Source of the DNA: Rhodanobacteraceae bacterium
Lineage (GTDB): Bacteria; Pseudomonadota; Gammaproteobacteria; Xanthomonadales; Rhodanobacteraceae
Assembly (NCBI GenBank): GCA_003142815.1
Contig: PLNP01000048.1
Span: forward strand, 24,326 to 88,325
Direction of reading: 5' to 3'
DNA: 64,000 nt
In this document: piece after piece, positions 8,842-16,216 of the stretch
How the letters are laid out: each line of letters opens with the position of its first letter
Position numbering within the stretch: the first letter of the stretch is position 1
Position numbers and translations under genes: made by a program
Notes under the pieces: generated by a model
Database searches by the model: none
The model's input: the letters and a program-made list of their open reading frames with translations, nothing else
What the model was told of the DNA's origin: nothing

Positions 8842-9605
8842 AGCACTTTCACCATCTGTCCGTGCACAACCAGCTTCGACGAGCCGTCGGGCTGCATCTG
8901 GCCGACATAACGCAGCGTCTCGGCGACTTGCGGATCGTTGTTGCGCGCCGTCAGCGTCGCCTGCGCGTCGAATGTGCCGAGGCGCACGTTGAATGCGCCA
9001 TCGACCGCCAAGTTGCCGCTGCCATCATCGTGCACGGTTCCGGCGATGGTGCCATCGGACTGCGACGCGAATTGCGCGAGCAGGGCTGAAAAGCGCGCCT
9101 CGGCCTGACCCGACACGCCGGCATCACTCCAGCGGGCGGTGCCGTTCGCGTTGCTGAACACCGCGTTCGCCAAGGTCGCGTTGCTGATGACGCCGCTGAT
9201 GCTGCCGAGCAATTTCAACTGGCCAACGTCGAGCGTCGGCGCGAGCAGCGCTGCGGGAAAACTGAAACGCAGATCGTGCGCGGAAACCGTGCCGTCGCTA
9301 CTGCGTGTCAGCACACCGGCCGCGTCGACATCGGCGCCCTGGATGCGCACATCCGCCACGACCTGGCCGCGCAACAGCGCGCTTTTCTGCGCCCTCCAAT
9401 CGAGCTCGCCCAGATCGCGCCCGAACACACCCACGCCATCGGCGTGGCCCGCCCAAACCGTGCCACGGATTCCGGTCAGCGCGAGTGGTGCGAGGTATTT
9501 CGCGCCGTAGCGATAGCCGACATCGGCCGGCAGCGTCCATGCAAAAACGGCGACGACGATGAGCGCGAGCACGAGCAGGCCAAAAAAGATCTTCAGGATT
9601 CGCAT
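8838..9605 (-). CDS. gspN: Type II secretion system protein N
   Basis: 255 residues: one N-terminal membrane segment (about 5-25, ILKIFFGLLVLALIVVAVFAW), then a beta-rich periplasmic domain with the GspN hallmark TGIRGTVWAGHADGV and the C-terminal sheet ending LRYVGQMQPDGSSKLVVHGQMVKVL. GspN is an accessory of Xanthomonas-type secretons and interacts with the secretin. In Xanthomonas it follows gspM and precedes the secretin gene; here a 750-bp gap holding an IS256 remnant separates it from gspM, and no gspD follows. It may therefore need its own promoter in that gap. Confidence 0.88.
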   Translation of the reverse strand: MRILKIFFGLLVLALIVVAVFAWTLPADVGYRYGAKYLAPLALTGIRGTVWAGHADGVGVFGRDLGELDWRAQKSALLRGQVVADVRIQGADVDAAGVLTRSSDGTVSAHDLRFSFPAALLAPTLDVGQLKLLGSISGVISNATLANAVFSNANGTARWSDAGVSGQAEARFSALLAQFASQSDGTIAGTVHDDGSGNLAVDGAFNVRLGTFDAQATLTARNNDPQVAETLRYVGQMQPDGSSKLVVHGQMVKVL

Positions 9606-9960
9606 GGTGTCATTCTGTATTCAAATGGATTCGGCAGCCAGGTATCGAGGATGGATGCCTGGCTCCGCGAAACAGGGCTGATCGACGCCAGCGAGCCGTG
9701 GGCGCATCGAGGCCAGTGGCGATTGTAGCCAAGCCGCCACGCCTGGGCGCGGTTTGACACTGACCACGGCAGTCACAGGTGGCCGCGCCGGTGGTCAGGT
9801 CGGCTGGCAATCATGCCGTCGCGGTCGATGTCTTCCGTGGCGAAGTCCGATACGCCACCGTTGCCGGCGCGGTACAAACCGGAGCTGCTGCTCCAGTAAA
9901 TCACTGCATTCCCGTCCCCCTCCGTGAATTCGTTGCCGGTGGCGGCGCCACTGGCCACGA
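9606..9960. other. Intergenic gap upstream of gspN, probable gene debris
   Basis: 355 bases without a convincing gene. On the minus strand a short open stretch (about 9773-9950) reads YWSSSSGLYRAGNGGVSDFA and then an Asp-rich tail; it looks protein-like, but it has no start of its own and is cut by the IS256 remnant at 9961. I read it as debris of an unknown gene carried with or split by the insertion. Confidence 0.4.
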
Positions 9961-10280
9961 CTGATCCCGTTTTTCGACTACCCACCGAAGATCCGCAAGA
10001 TGATCTACGCCCCGAAGGAAGTCCCCTTGGGGGACACCACCAACGCGATCGAGTCGGTCAACATGAGCCTGCGCAAGATCACCAAGAACCGTGGTTCGTT
10101 TCCCAGCGACGAGGCGCTGGTCAAGCTGTTCTATCTGGCGCTACGCAACATCAGCAAAAAATGGACGATGCCCATCCGCGACTGGAAGGCCGCACTCAAC
10201 CGCTTTACGATCCAGTTCGAGGGACGACTCCCTCAGCTGTAAACCGAAACCCCGTTTACACAAAATTCTGCACACCCTCG
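9961..10280 (+). mobile_element. IS256-family transposase remnant with right end
   Basis: A C-terminal fragment of a mutator-type (IS256) transposase: from LIPFFDYPPKIRKMIY to the TAA at 10242, including TTNAIESVNMSLRKITKNRG and the strongly conserved ALRNISKKWTMPIRDWKAAL. The first three quarters, with the catalytic DDE core, are gone. Downstream GTTTACACAAAATTCTGCACACC (10254-10276) resembles the right terminal inverted repeat of this family. An extra APKEVPLGD stands between KMIY and TTNAIES compared with typical members, see findings. It lies in the opposite orientation to the gsp genes, between gspM and gspN. Confidence 0.85.
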
Positions 10281-10354
10281 CTTACCACTCTAGAGTCAGC
10301 GATTTTCCATCACACCTGATTGCGACAGCCAGACCTACACTGCGAGCACGATCG

Positions 10355-10846
10355 TCACGGCGCGTCCTGCAAGGTCACGCGCGCATTGACGAGACCGATG
10401 CCGTCCGCGCGGTCCGCGGACAGATCGACAGCTTCGATGCCATCGTTGCGCGAAAACTCTTCGATCCAGTGCACCAGCGCGTCGAAGTTCGCGCCATCGA
10501 AGGTCACGCGCACGCTATGCGCTCCCACCGGCTCGACGCGCTTCAATGCATTTTCGAGGCCGCCGCCGCGAGCGGTCGCGTCGGCCAGCGCGAGCAGGGA
10601 CTTGCCTTGGCGATCCGCGCGCGAACGCGTGCCGACGGCGTGCTGGCGTTCGATCTCGGCCGCGCCGAGGCGGACATAGGCGAGGTCGCGGCGCTGGTTC
10701 TCGACATTCTGCTGCAACTCGACGCGCTTGGCTGCCAACGGGTGCCAGACGAGTGCCCAGCCGAGCAGCAGCGCGGCGGCGACTGCGCCGAGCCGCAACA
10801 GGCGCCGCTCGTTCGCTGCGAGGGCCTGCCACCATGCCGCGATCAT
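10355..10846 (-). CDS. gspM: Type II secretion system protein M
   Basis: 163 residues: short cytoplasmic N-terminus, a membrane helix at about 17-37 (LGAVAAALLLGWALVWHPLA), a coiled region (about 38-65) and a ferredoxin-like periplasmic domain with VRVTFDGANFDALVHWIEEF. GspM is an inner-membrane platform subunit that pairs with GspL. Four-base overlap (ATGA) with gspL. The downstream IS256 remnant ends transcriptional continuity to gspN or weakens it. Confidence 0.88.
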   Translation of the reverse strand: MIAAWWQALAANERRLLRLGAVAAALLLGWALVWHPLAAKRVELQQNVENQRRDLAYVRLGAAEIERQHAVGTRSRADRQGKSLLALADATARGGGLENALKRVEPVGAHSVRVTFDGANFDALVHWIEEFSRNDGIEAVDLSADRADGIGLVNARVTLQDAP

Positions 10847-12045
10847 GGCGTGCCTCCGGTGATGCGGATGCGGCCGTCGACGCCGTCCGCGCTTGGGTTG
10901 GCGACGGTCACTTCTGCTTTCATGCCCGGCACCGCTGCGAGACGTTCACGTACGCTGTCGAGCGCAGCGACATCGGGCGCGCGCAATGCCAACTCGAACG
11001 TGCCGTTGCGGTATTCCATGCCGCGTGTCTGGATCCGCGTCGTGGTGCCAAGCACCGGCGCGACTTGCGCGAGTACCCGCAATAGGCCACTCGATTGCTC
11101 GCCGGGATGCACGCGTTCAAGGCGCCCGCGCATGAGCTGCTCGGGACCGAGGCGCGCCAACTGCGCGGCGTCGATATCCGGAAACGCGTTGCGCACCGCT
11201 TCACGGGCGAGCATGTCCATGCGCGCGGACTTGCGCGACAGTTGCAACACATCGACACCGAGATTCGCGACTGCGAGGATCACCGCCGCCGTTGCCAACG
11301 CGGCCGCGATGCGCCACCAGCGCGTGCCGCGCGCTTGGCGATGGCGCGAAGCGAATTGCCCATCGAGCAGGTTCAGCGGCGGCGCCGCGAAATTCGCGCA
11401 GAGAAATGCGAGCGGATCGTGCTGGCGTTCCTGATACGCCGCGATCGGTGCGGGCAGCGCGAGCGCCGCGGCCGCGCGAAAATCGTGCACCACGAGCGGC
11501 ACGGGCACATCGGCCGCTTGTGCCTGCGCAAGCCAGTCCGGCAATTCGCTCAAGATGCAAGTGAATGCGGACCATGGCGCCAGACGCACCATCGCGCGAT
11601 AGCCCTCGACCATGACCGTCGCGCGTCCTGGCGTCACCGGCAGCGCCAGCACTTCGGGCACCAGCACATCCGGCTGGATCCCCGCTTCGCGGAGCCGATC
11701 GAGCCACGCGCTCAATTTGCTTTTTGCAACGACGGCGACGCCAATCGGGTCGCCACTGCCCTGCGTAGCCGCGAAATGCAGCTCCTCGACCGGGCTCAAC
11801 AACTGGTCTTCGACCGCATACGGCAACGCCTGCAACAGCTGTGTGCGATTGCGCGCGTTGAGCTGCGTTGCGGTCAGCAACACGTCCTCGCTGGGCACGA
11901 ACACGACGATTTCGTCGGCGCCATCGAGCGCAGCCGCAGGTGGAACGCCTGCCGTCGACACCGCCGGCACGCGCGCGCCGCTGACCTGGCGCAGCCAGGT
12001 CAGGCCACCGTCGGAAGCAAGGCGCAACAGCAAGCGATCGGGCAT
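10843..12045 (-). CDS. gspL: Type II secretion system protein L
   Basis: 400 residues from the ATG at 12045. The cytoplasmic actin-like domain (about 1-235) carries EIVVFVPSEDVLLTATQL and AVEDQLLSPVEELHF, typical of GspL and the surface that binds the ATPase GspE. A membrane helix lies near 245-262 (RIAAALATAAVILAVAN), followed by a periplasmic domain that pairs with GspM. A longer frame opens at 12138 but the extra 31 residues look non-coding and match no family members, so the shorter start was chosen. Overlaps gspM by four bases. Confidence 0.88.
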   Translation of the reverse strand: MPDRLLLRLASDGGLTWLRQVSGARVPAVSTAGVPPAAALDGADEIVVFVPSEDVLLTATQLNARNRTQLLQALPYAVEDQLLSPVEELHFAATQGSGDPIGVAVVAKSKLSAWLDRLREAGIQPDVLVPEVLALPVTPGRATVMVEGYRAMVRLAPWSAFTCILSELPDWLAQAQAADVPVPLVVHDFRAAAALALPAPIAAYQERQHDPLAFLCANFAAPPLNLLDGQFASRHRQARGTRWWRIAAALATAAVILAVANLGVDVLQLSRKSARMDMLAREAVRNAFPDIDAAQLARLGPEQLMRGRLERVHPGEQSSGLLRVLAQVAPVLGTTTRIQTRGMEYRNGTFELALRAPDVAALDSVRERLAAVPGMKAEVTVANPSADGVDGRIRITGGTP

Positions 12046-12148
12046 GTCGGGTGGGTTGACCGGGTGGTGTCGAAATGCGGCGATTGTAGTCGAGATCGCC
12101 GCGACGCCGGGCGCGTCAGTTGAGCGTCGATAGCGCACCAGTTTGAAC

Positions 12149-12271
12149 CCGTTCGTGGTGATGCTTCGACCCTTCGATACCTCAGGGTCAGCACAGGGTG
12201 CGCCTACGGCTATCGAGCCATGAACGGCGGCGCTCGGAACCGTTCACCCTTCGATACCTCAGGGCGAACGG
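12149..12271. repeat. CCGTTC...GAACGG inverted-repeat elements (two copies)
   Basis: Copy one, 12149-12227, runs from CCGTTCGTGGTGATGCTTCG to ATCGAGCCATGAACGG and contains CAGCACAGGGTGCGCC. Copy two, 12240-12271, is a short version, CCGTTCACCCTTCGATACC ending in GGGCGAACGG. Related elements lie at 21669, 21724, 32416, 41762 and, inside a gene, 62554. They fill most of the gspK-gspL gap (12046-12313). Confidence 0.75.
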
Positions 12272-12313
12272 ATTGGGGTTTGTGCAACTCCTCTTGGGGC
12301 CCTGTGCAATTCC

Positions 12314-13294
12314 TCAGCGTGGCGTTGTCTCGCCCTTGCGGCCGGTCGCGACCGGCGCGGGCGCGACCAGCGCATCATCGCTGCCGCGGCTGCGTTCGAG
12401 CACGTGGATGCCGCCCGCGCTGCCACCGCGTTCGATCAGGCTGTAGAACGTGAACGGCACGTCGTCGAGGACGATGTCGCCGCGGGCGAGGAAGTAGGTG
12501 CTCGTTATCGCCAGCAATGACGAGGGCGTCTGCACCATCATGGCTCCCGCCGCCTTCGCGTCAGTCACAAACTTTCCGATCTCCTGGTAATTCGCCTGCC
12601 CGTTGCTCCAGAGCTTTTCTGCCGCGGCTTGCGACAAGGTGTTGTCGAGACTCCAAAGAACCGGCGCGCTCGCGGTGTTGACGTTGATCGTCGTGCCGGG
12701 CGGCAGCGCGCAAACGTATGGCGCAAGTCGCGCATAGACGTCACCGCTCACGCCGCGCACGAGGCGCAGTTCGGATACGTGCGCAAACGCGCCATGGCGC
12801 GGGCGGTAGGGAATCGGTAGCGCGAGGTAATAGCTCGCGTCGTCACCCCCCACGTTGGCCCAGCTCTTCACCGCCTCGGCGAGGCCGGGGTCGATGCCCA
12901 GATGCATGAGCAGCGCCTGGAATATCTTCAGCGACGCGCCGGCGTCGAGACTCCTCGGCCCGAGATTGTTGAGATTGAAGCAGCCGTTGAGATCGCGCAT
13001 CGTCGCGCTAATCATGCCGCCCGGCACCGGCTGCGGCGGCAGCGGCAGCGCCCATGGACTCGCATTGGTATCGGCCCCGTTGTTGAGCGCAGTGGTCGCC
13101 AGGATCTGCGCCGCGTAAGTTTCCAGACCTTGTGCATACGCCTCGGCCTGTTCCGAGCGCAGCACGTTGCGCGTGCGCGCGAGCGCGAGTTCGCCGCGAT
13201 CGAGCAACGCGGCGATCAGGATCACCGCGAGCGCGACGACCAGCAACGCGACCAGCAGCGCGACGCCGCGCTGGCGGATCGGCAGGGGGCTCAC
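12314..13294 (-). CDS. gspK: Type II secretion system minor pseudopilin K
   Basis: 326 residues. The prepilin-like N-terminus RQRGVALLVALLVVALAV is cleaved by prepilin peptidase after Gly; as usual for GspK, the residue five is not Glu, fitting its place at the pilus tip. The helix-rich tip domain includes DLNGCFNLNNL and GTTININTA-like NVNTASAPVLWSL. GspK forms the tip complex with GspI and GspJ. Its ATG overlaps the stop of gspJ by four bases. A 268-bp repeat-filled gap separates it from gspL. Confidence 0.9.
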   Translation of the reverse strand: MSPLPIRQRGVALLVALLVVALAVILIAALLDRGELALARTRNVLRSEQAEAYAQGLETYAAQILATTALNNGADTNASPWALPLPPQPVPGGMISATMRDLNGCFNLNNLGPRSLDAGASLKIFQALLMHLGIDPGLAEAVKSWANVGGDDASYYLALPIPYRPRHGAFAHVSELRLVRGVSGDVYARLAPYVCALPPGTTINVNTASAPVLWSLDNTLSQAAAEKLWSNGQANYQEIGKFVTDAKAAGAMMVQTPSSLLAITSTYFLARGDIVLDDVPFTFYSLIERGGSAGGIHVLERSRGSDDALVAPAPVATGRKGETTPR

Positions 13295-14319
13295 GGCGTG
13301 TTTCCGCTGCCGGGCGTTGGCGGCTGCGTCTTTGGCGACAGCACATTCGCCGACACCGGCAACGATGACGGCAATTCCACAACGCGGCGGATTTCACCGA
13401 GATCGGCGAACACGATCCGGAACTCGACCGCGCGCGGCAAATCGTCTGCTCCGTTCCCGCCGAGGCCTTGGGTCGGCCAGACATCGCTCCACGAACCGCT
13501 GTTGCGATCGAAATAGCGCAGATTAAATTCACCGACGCGATCGACCAGCGTTCGCGTTGCCGGCGCCGAATTCGGCGCGCGATCGAGCACCGCATAGCGT
13601 CCGCGGCGCACCTTGCCGCTGTCCAGCGCATAGACGACACGTTCGATATTGCTGCGCGGTTCGGCGAGCGGATTAGCGAATCCCAGCCGGCTCAATTCGA
13701 TGCTGCCGGGACTGCCGACCAGTGCGCCGGGTTTCCCGCCGTTGTTGTCGATCACCGACCGATCGACCGCCTGGCGCAGGTCGCGCTCCAGCGCGGACAC
13801 CGCGCGCGTGACTGCGGCGAAACGATCCTGCTGCGCGGCGAGCGCGGAGCGCGTGCGCGCGATCTGATTGAGTCCACCGTAGGCCGCCGCGGCGAGCGCG
13901 GCGAACACGACTAGCGCGACCAGCAGCTCGATAAGGGTGAACCCGCGCGCAAACGGGGAATCGCACAGGCGCCCCCTTCCGCGTGACTCGCGCCTTCCAG
14001 GCGCTCGCCCTTGGGGCCAGCTTCGCTGTTCACAGGCGCTCCGGCGCCTGCAGTCGGCACCTTCCCCCGCTGCGCAGGGGAAGGAACGGCACGCATCTTC
14101 CCTCGTTGCGCAAGGAATGCAGACACGCTTTCCCTGCCCCTGCGCAGCGGGGGACAAAACGGCAGGACTGCCGTTTTGAGTAGCGACAGCTGCCGGAAGG
14201 GCGAACGTCATGGATGGCGCGAATTCACGTGCCCGGCAGGGCAGAAGGAGGCGCTTGGCGCAGGCGCACACGGTCGCGGCTCTCGACTGCATCGCGCAAT
14301 CGGGCAACGGCGCGCTCAT
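13291..14319 (-). CDS. gspJ: Type II secretion system minor pseudopilin J with a repeat-derived N-terminal extension
   Basis: The ordinary GspJ part begins at the prepilin motif FARGFTLIELLVALVVFAAL; cleavage would leave Phe127 as residue 1. The ATG at 14319 overlaps the gspI stop by four bases, the expected operon join, but then 126 residues precede Phe instead of the usual 5-25. The extra part, about residues 21-117, is encoded by an inverted-repeat-bounded element (13969-14256) whose second copy lies at 24506-24763. The insertion keeps the frame and holds no stop. No ATG, GTG or TTG start lies between the element and the motif; an internal ATG at 14211 lies inside the element. Either the long leader is tolerated and cleaved, or the protein is not exported properly. 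The mature domain (QAVDRSVIDNNGG, FNLRYFDRNSGSW) is intact. Confidence 0.82.
   Translation of the reverse strand: MSAPLPDCAMQSRAATVCACAKRLLLPCRAREFAPSMTFALPAAVATQNGSPAVLSPAAQGQGKRVCIPCATREDACRSFPCAAGEGADCRRRSACEQRSWPQGRAPGRRESRGRGRLCDSPFARGFTLIELLVALVVFAALAAAAYGGLNQIARTRSALAAQQDRFAAVTRAVSALERDLRQAVDRSVIDNNGGKPGALVGSPGSIELSRLGFANPLAEPRSNIERVVYALDSGKVRRGRYAVLDRAPNSAPATRTLVDRVGEFNLRYFDRNSGSWSDVWPTQGLGGNGADDLPRAVEFRIVFADLGEIRRVVELPSSLPVSANVLSPKTQPPTPGSGNTP
13969..14256. repeat. About 288-bp inverted-repeat-bounded element (copy 1, inside gspJ)
   Basis: Ends are GGCGCCCCCTTCCG and a matching CAGAAGGAGGCGC in inverse. Inside are the hairpin AAAACGGCAGGACTGCCGTTTT (14156-14177), GC-rich CCCCGCTGCGCAGGGG palindromes and CGCCATCCATGACG (minus strand). 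Copy 2 at 24506-24763 has the same order of parts. No transposase is encoded, so this is a MITE-like passenger. Confidence 0.8.
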
Positions 14320-14687
14320 GGCGCCAGCGCCCTGCCGCTGAAACCGGTCAGCGTGGCCGAGGGGGCTGCCGCTTTACCGAGAAAAACGCTGATGTCGATG
14401 CGGCGAATCTCGGTGTTCGGCGTCGCCTGCACGTCGCGCGTCCAGCGCCAGTCGCGGCCACCGAGTTGCATGCGGCCATCGCTGCGGCCGGTACCCGGAA
14501 AGTTCGACGCGAGCCGCGTGTCGGCGAGCACGTTCGCCGCGACCCAACCGGCCAGCGTGCGTTCGCGCAGCCCGTCGAAGGCTTGCACCTCGATACTCGC
14601 GGTGCGCGTCAGCGCAAGCAACGCAATTGCGATCACCGCGAGCGCGATCAGCACCTCGATCAGCGTAAAGCCACGCGCGCGCGTCAT
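14316..14687 (-). CDS. gspI: Type II secretion system minor pseudopilin I
   Basis: 123 residues, the usual size. Short leader MTRARG then FTLIEVLIALAVIAIALLA with Glu at position five of the mature chain. GspI is a core of the pseudopilus tip with GspJ and GspK. Overlaps gspH and gspJ by four bases each (ATGA). Confidence 0.92.
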   Translation of the reverse strand: MTRARGFTLIEVLIALAVIAIALLALTRTASIEVQAFDGLRERTLAGWVAANVLADTRLASNFPGTGRSDGRMQLGGRDWRWTRDVQATPNTEIRRIDISVFLGKAAAPSATLTGFSGRALAP

Positions 14688-15193
14688 GGCTGCGACTCGA
14701 TGCGGTCGGCTTTCAGCGTGCCGTCGCCGTCGCCCTTGAGGCGATAACGCACCGGCACCTCGCCAAGCGCGAGGACCAGCGCGAACGGTGTCGATTCACC
14801 GGAAGAAAAACAAACCAGCTGCGGCGCGCCGTGATTCGCCGTCGCCAGCGCCAACGGGCGGCCTTCACGGGTCAGCTCGACGCGCATGCCGGCCGGCCAA
14901 TGCCGCGCGCGCAGCTCGCCGTCGCCGCCAAATTCGCGCCAGTGATCGCCATCGAGACGTAGAAACGTATAGCCGCCCACGGTGATGACCGCGCCGATTT
15001 CACGGCCGCTGAGTTCGGCTTGGTTGCAGGCATGGCCAAACAAGGCTTGAAAGCGTTCGGATGCATTCGCCAGTTGGCGCTCGCTGGTTCCGCCGACCGA
15101 GAGTGCCAGCGCCGCGACGAGAATCGCCGTGATGACCACAACGACGAGGACTTCAAGGAGCGTGAAGCCGCGCTGCCCCCGAGGTATCCCCAC
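14684..15193 (-). CDS. gspH: Type II secretion system minor pseudopilin H
   Basis: 169 residues from a GTG at 15193, which gives a leader GIPRGQRG and mature FTLLEVLVVVVITAILVAAL with Glu5. The frame stays open for another 142 codons upstream through a palindromic repeat (15223-15254), but that part is repeat sequence with no family resemblance, so the GTG start is preferred on leader length; there is no strong ribosome site before it. The mature domain has the GspH pattern GREIGAVITVGGYTFLRLDG and W-REF. The expected start joined to gspG has probably been lost by repeat insertion. Confidence 0.78.
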   Translation of the reverse strand: MGIPRGQRGFTLLEVLVVVVITAILVAALALSVGGTSERQLANASERFQALFGHACNQAELSGREIGAVITVGGYTFLRLDGDHWREFGGDGELRARHWPAGMRVELTREGRPLALATANHGAPQLVCFSSGESTPFALVLALGEVPVRYRLKGDGDGTLKADRIESQP

Positions 15194-15222
15194 CTTTCGA
15201 GACGTCGCTGGAACCTCGAAAG

Positions 15223-15254
15223 CCCTCTCCCCCAAGCTTGCTTGGGGGAGAGGG
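15223..15254. repeat. Palindrome, CCCTCTCCCCC family
   Basis: Perfect inverted repeat: CCCTCTCCCCCAAGC meets GCTTGGGGGAGAGGG around a TT centre. It forms a strong hairpin on either strand. Confidence 0.85.
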
Positions 15255-15648
15255 TTGGGTGAGGGGGTGAGGCGGCAAACCGCTGCAGGGTCGCGGTTTT
15301 CGCGGCGGGCGCGTTTAGCCGTGGCGTTGCGCATGCCGCAACGCCACGCGCTGCATGCAGTCCCCGCCCCCTCACCCCAGCCCGTTGCTAGGCTCGTTCC
15401 TCGCCAAGCAACCCCCGGCCCTCGCGCCAGCGCTCGGGCGCTCGGCCATGCGCGAGCCACCTCGGTCGCATGCGACCTCGACTCGCAAGCCGCATCACCT
15501 CGCCCCCCGACGATGAAGCTGTTGGGGGAGAGGGAGCACAAGACGCGCTCTCTGGCTCCTACTTGTTGATCGAGCCAGACTACGCGCCGGCGGTGCATCG
15601 CGAAAATCCAGGGTTTCATGAGTTCGTGGTCTCGCCCCCCTCACTCTA

Positions 15649-15686
15649 CCCTCTCCCCCAACGATGAGGCCGTTGGGGGAGAGGGG
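15649..15686. repeat. Palindrome, CCCTCTCCCCC family
   Basis: CCCTCTCCCCCAACG and CGTTGGGGGAGAGGG around ATGAGGC. Sits 44 bases after the gspG stop, where it may act as a 3' stabiliser of the pseudopilin mRNA. Confidence 0.8.
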
Positions 15687-15729
15687 AAAGCATGTCGCCA
15701 CCTTCACGATGACTGCAGGCCTGATCCGG

Positions 15730-16173
15730 TCACTGATCCCAGTTGCCGACGTCGGCGGCTTCGCCATCGCCGCCCGGTTTGCCGTCCGCACCGAAGCTGT
15801 AGATGTCGATGTCGCCGTGCTGGCCGGGATGGGCGTACTGGTACGGACGGCCCCACGGATCCTTGGGCGTGCGATCGAGGTACGGGCCCTTCCAGTTCGG
15901 CGCATCCGGCTGGCCGGTGGGCTTGGTGACCAGAGCGTCGAGACCCTGCTCGGTGCTCGGATAAATGAAATTGTCGAGCTTGTAGAGGCTGAGCGCGGTG
16001 ACGATGCCCTGGATGTCCTGCTTCGCACGCGTGACGCGCGCCTCACCGGGCCGCTCCATCACGCGCGGCACGACGATCGCGGCGAGAATGCCGAGGATCA
16101 CGACGACGACCAGGATTTCTATCAAGGTGAAGCCGCGCGCGGCGCGCAGCGGCAAATGATGGCGACGATTCAT
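15730..16173 (-). CDS. gspG: Type II secretion system major pseudopilin G
   Basis: 147 residues. Leader MNRRHHLPLRAARG then FTLIEILVVVVILGILAAIV and PRVMERPGEAR, a standard GspG N-terminus with Glu5. The calcium-binding C-terminal loop is recognisable in PKDPWGRPYQY, FGADGKPGGDGE and NWDQ. The major subunit of the pseudopilus and first gsp gene visible here; gspE and gspF are not in the window. It diverges from bioA with only 43 bases between the start codons, so their promoters overlap. Confidence 0.94.
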   Translation of the reverse strand: MNRRHHLPLRAARGFTLIEILVVVVILGILAAIVVPRVMERPGEARVTRAKQDIQGIVTALSLYKLDNFIYPSTEQGLDALVTKPTGQPDAPNWKGPYLDRTPKDPWGRPYQYAHPGQHGDIDIYSFGADGKPGGDGEAADVGNWDQ

Positions 16174-16216
16174 GGCGAGGCTTGTGCTCAAGGCAGACCG
16201 AGCCGGATCATAGGCC

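Larger units (their letters stand above)
15194..15729. other. Repeat-filled gap between gspG and gspH
   Basis: 536 bases where secretion operons normally have a few. It holds three palindromes of the CCCTCTCCCCC family (15223-15254, about 15500-15533, 15649-15686), a hairpin GTGGCGTTGCGCATGCCGCA with its complement GCAACGCCAC (about 15325-15350), and no convincing gene. It could stop or stabilise the gspG transcript end. Confidence 0.65.
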
